The notes beneath the pieces are model-generated. The model worked only from the letters and a program-made list of their open reading frames with translations, had not been told where the DNA came from and did not search any database. The position numbers and the translations under genes were made by a program. A stretch of DNA of 13,845 nucleotides. Source: Accumulibacter sp. Its GTDB lineage: Bacteria; Pseudomonadota; Gammaproteobacteria; Burkholderiales; Rhodocyclaceae. The stretch covers positions 1 to 13,845 of the forward strand of contig JAISQQ010000469.1 in NCBI GenBank assembly GCA_031274075.1. The letters run 5' to 3'. How positions within the stretch are numbered: position 1 is the stretch's first letter; the number at the start of each line of letters is the position of its first letter. Positions 13,082-13,845 of the stretch are shown piece by piece.

Positions 13082-13845
13082 GCGCGGCCAGCGGTCCGCC
13101 GGACATCCTGCGGCGGATTCTCGCCGTCAAGCGGGAAGAGATCGCCGAGGCGCGGGCGGAAACACCGCTGGCCACCGTGCGCGGGCAAGCCGAGGCGCAG
13201 CCCGCGCCGCGCGATTTCCTGGGCGCCATCCAAAGCCGGATCGCCGCCGGGAAAGCCGCGGTGATCGCCGAGATCAAGAAAGCCAGTCCGTCGAAAGGCG
13301 TGATCCGCGCCGATTTCCAGCCCGCCGGAATCGCCGCCGATTACGCGGCGCACGGCGCGGCCTGCCTGTCCGTACTCACCGACCGCCAGTTCTTCCAGGG
13401 CGCGCCCGCCTTCCTGCGCGACGCGCGCGCCGCCTGCGCACTGCCGGTGCTGCGCAAGGACTTCCTGGTCGACCCGTATCAGGTCTACGAAGCCCGCGCC
13501 CTGGGCGCCGACGCCATCCTGCTGATCGCCGCCGCGCTCGATCCGGCGCGCATGCGGGATCTCGAAGCCATCGCCCAGGGACTGGGCATGGCGGTGCTCG
13601 TCGAAGTCCATGACCGGAACGAACTCGACCAGGCCCTGCAACTGGCGACGCCGCTACTCGGCATCAACAACCGCGACCTGCGCAGCTTCAAGGTATCCCT
13701 GCAAACCACGCTCGGCCTGCTGCCGCAGGTTCCCTCCGGGCGGACCGTGGTCAGCGAAAGCGGCATCCTCACCGCCGCCGACGTCGCCCTGATGCGCCGC
13801 AACGGCGTCAACGCCTTCCTCGTCGGCGAAGCCTTCATGCGCCAG
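13078..13845 (+). CDS. trpC: Indole-3-glycerol phosphate synthase, 3' end cut off
   Basis: The product shows 256 residues and no stop before the right edge; family length is about 260-270, so only a few residues are missing. It is a TIM-barrel enzyme turning 1-(2-carboxyphenylamino)-deoxyribulose phosphate into indole-3-glycerol phosphate. Motifs are [12 protein letters not shown] near 63-74 (catalytic E65 and K67 region), [21 protein letters not shown] with catalytic K127, [18 protein letters not shown] and VVSESGI. It starts at 13078 with a 4-base overlap on trpD. It is a stand-alone TrpC, with no sign of fusion to TrpF in the visible part. Confidence 0.96.
   Translation, partial: MSAASGPPDILRRILAVKREEIAEARAETPLATVRGQAEAQPAPRDFLGAIQSRIAAGKAAVIAEIKKASPSKGVIRADFQPAGIAADYAAHGAACLSVLTDRQFFQGAPAFLRDARAACALPVLRKDFLVDPYQVYEARALGADAILLIAAALDPARMRDLEAIAQGLGMAVLVEVHDRNELDQALQLATPLLGINNRDLRSFKVSLQTTLGLLPQVPSGRTVVSESGILTAADVALMRRNGVNAFLVGEAFMRQ

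Overview
The window is GC-rich bacterial DNA with dense gene packing and long spurious antisense frames. It most likely comes from a betaproteobacterium, perhaps Rhodocyclales-like. The order gph-trpE-trpG-trpD-trpC is the arrangement usual in that class; placement below class is a guess because there is no rRNA or tRNA.

Left half (1-7549, all on the minus strand). Reading in the direction of transcription: glpD (FAD glycerol-3-phosphate dehydrogenase), then a tightly spaced TRAP transporter set dctP-dctQ-dctM, a HAD-IIA (NagD-like) phosphatase, a Na/Pi-cotransporter family protein with a PhoU-like tail, and the 5' end of a SulP anion transporter running off the left edge. Gaps in dctQ-dctM-HAD-Na/Pi are 2, 3 and 8 bases. 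The dctP-dctQ gap holds two strong hairpins, one followed by a U-run, which could set a high DctP:DctQM ratio. The gene set suggests uptake of an organic acid or phosphorylated compound, dephosphorylation, phosphate movement and glycerol-3-phosphate oxidation. The transported substrate is not known.

Right half (7764-13845, mainly plus strand). gph, trpE, trpG, trpD and trpC (cut off just before its end) code for phosphoglycolate phosphatase and the anthranilate-to-indole-glycerol-phosphate part of tryptophan synthesis. The normally compact trp cluster is split between trpE and trpG by about 1.4 kb. That stretch holds an oppositely oriented vapBC-type toxin-antitoxin pair, a hairpin repeat, and about 0.5 kb without a convincing protein gene.

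The most interesting signals are regulatory. A 17-codon frame (MTFILSIDAIQWWRFLQ) with tandem Trp codons, directly followed by stem-loops and later a GC hairpin with seven T's, sits upstream of trpG and looks like a trpL-type attenuator for trpGDC. A second 30-codon frame with three Trp codons near its end lies between gph and trpE. The two halves of the split pathway may therefore each have a Trp-sensing leader.

The window also holds three copies of a distinctive intergenic element at 213-303, 7645-7750 and 10848-10946. Each has tandem CAG-starting heptamers on one side, their inverted counterparts on the other, and a GGCGCTTCGCGCC-like mini-hairpin in the centre. Heptamer sequence differs between copies while the layout is kept. 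Two partial or related 7-bp-periodic tracts occur at 4619-4639 and 10097-10124.
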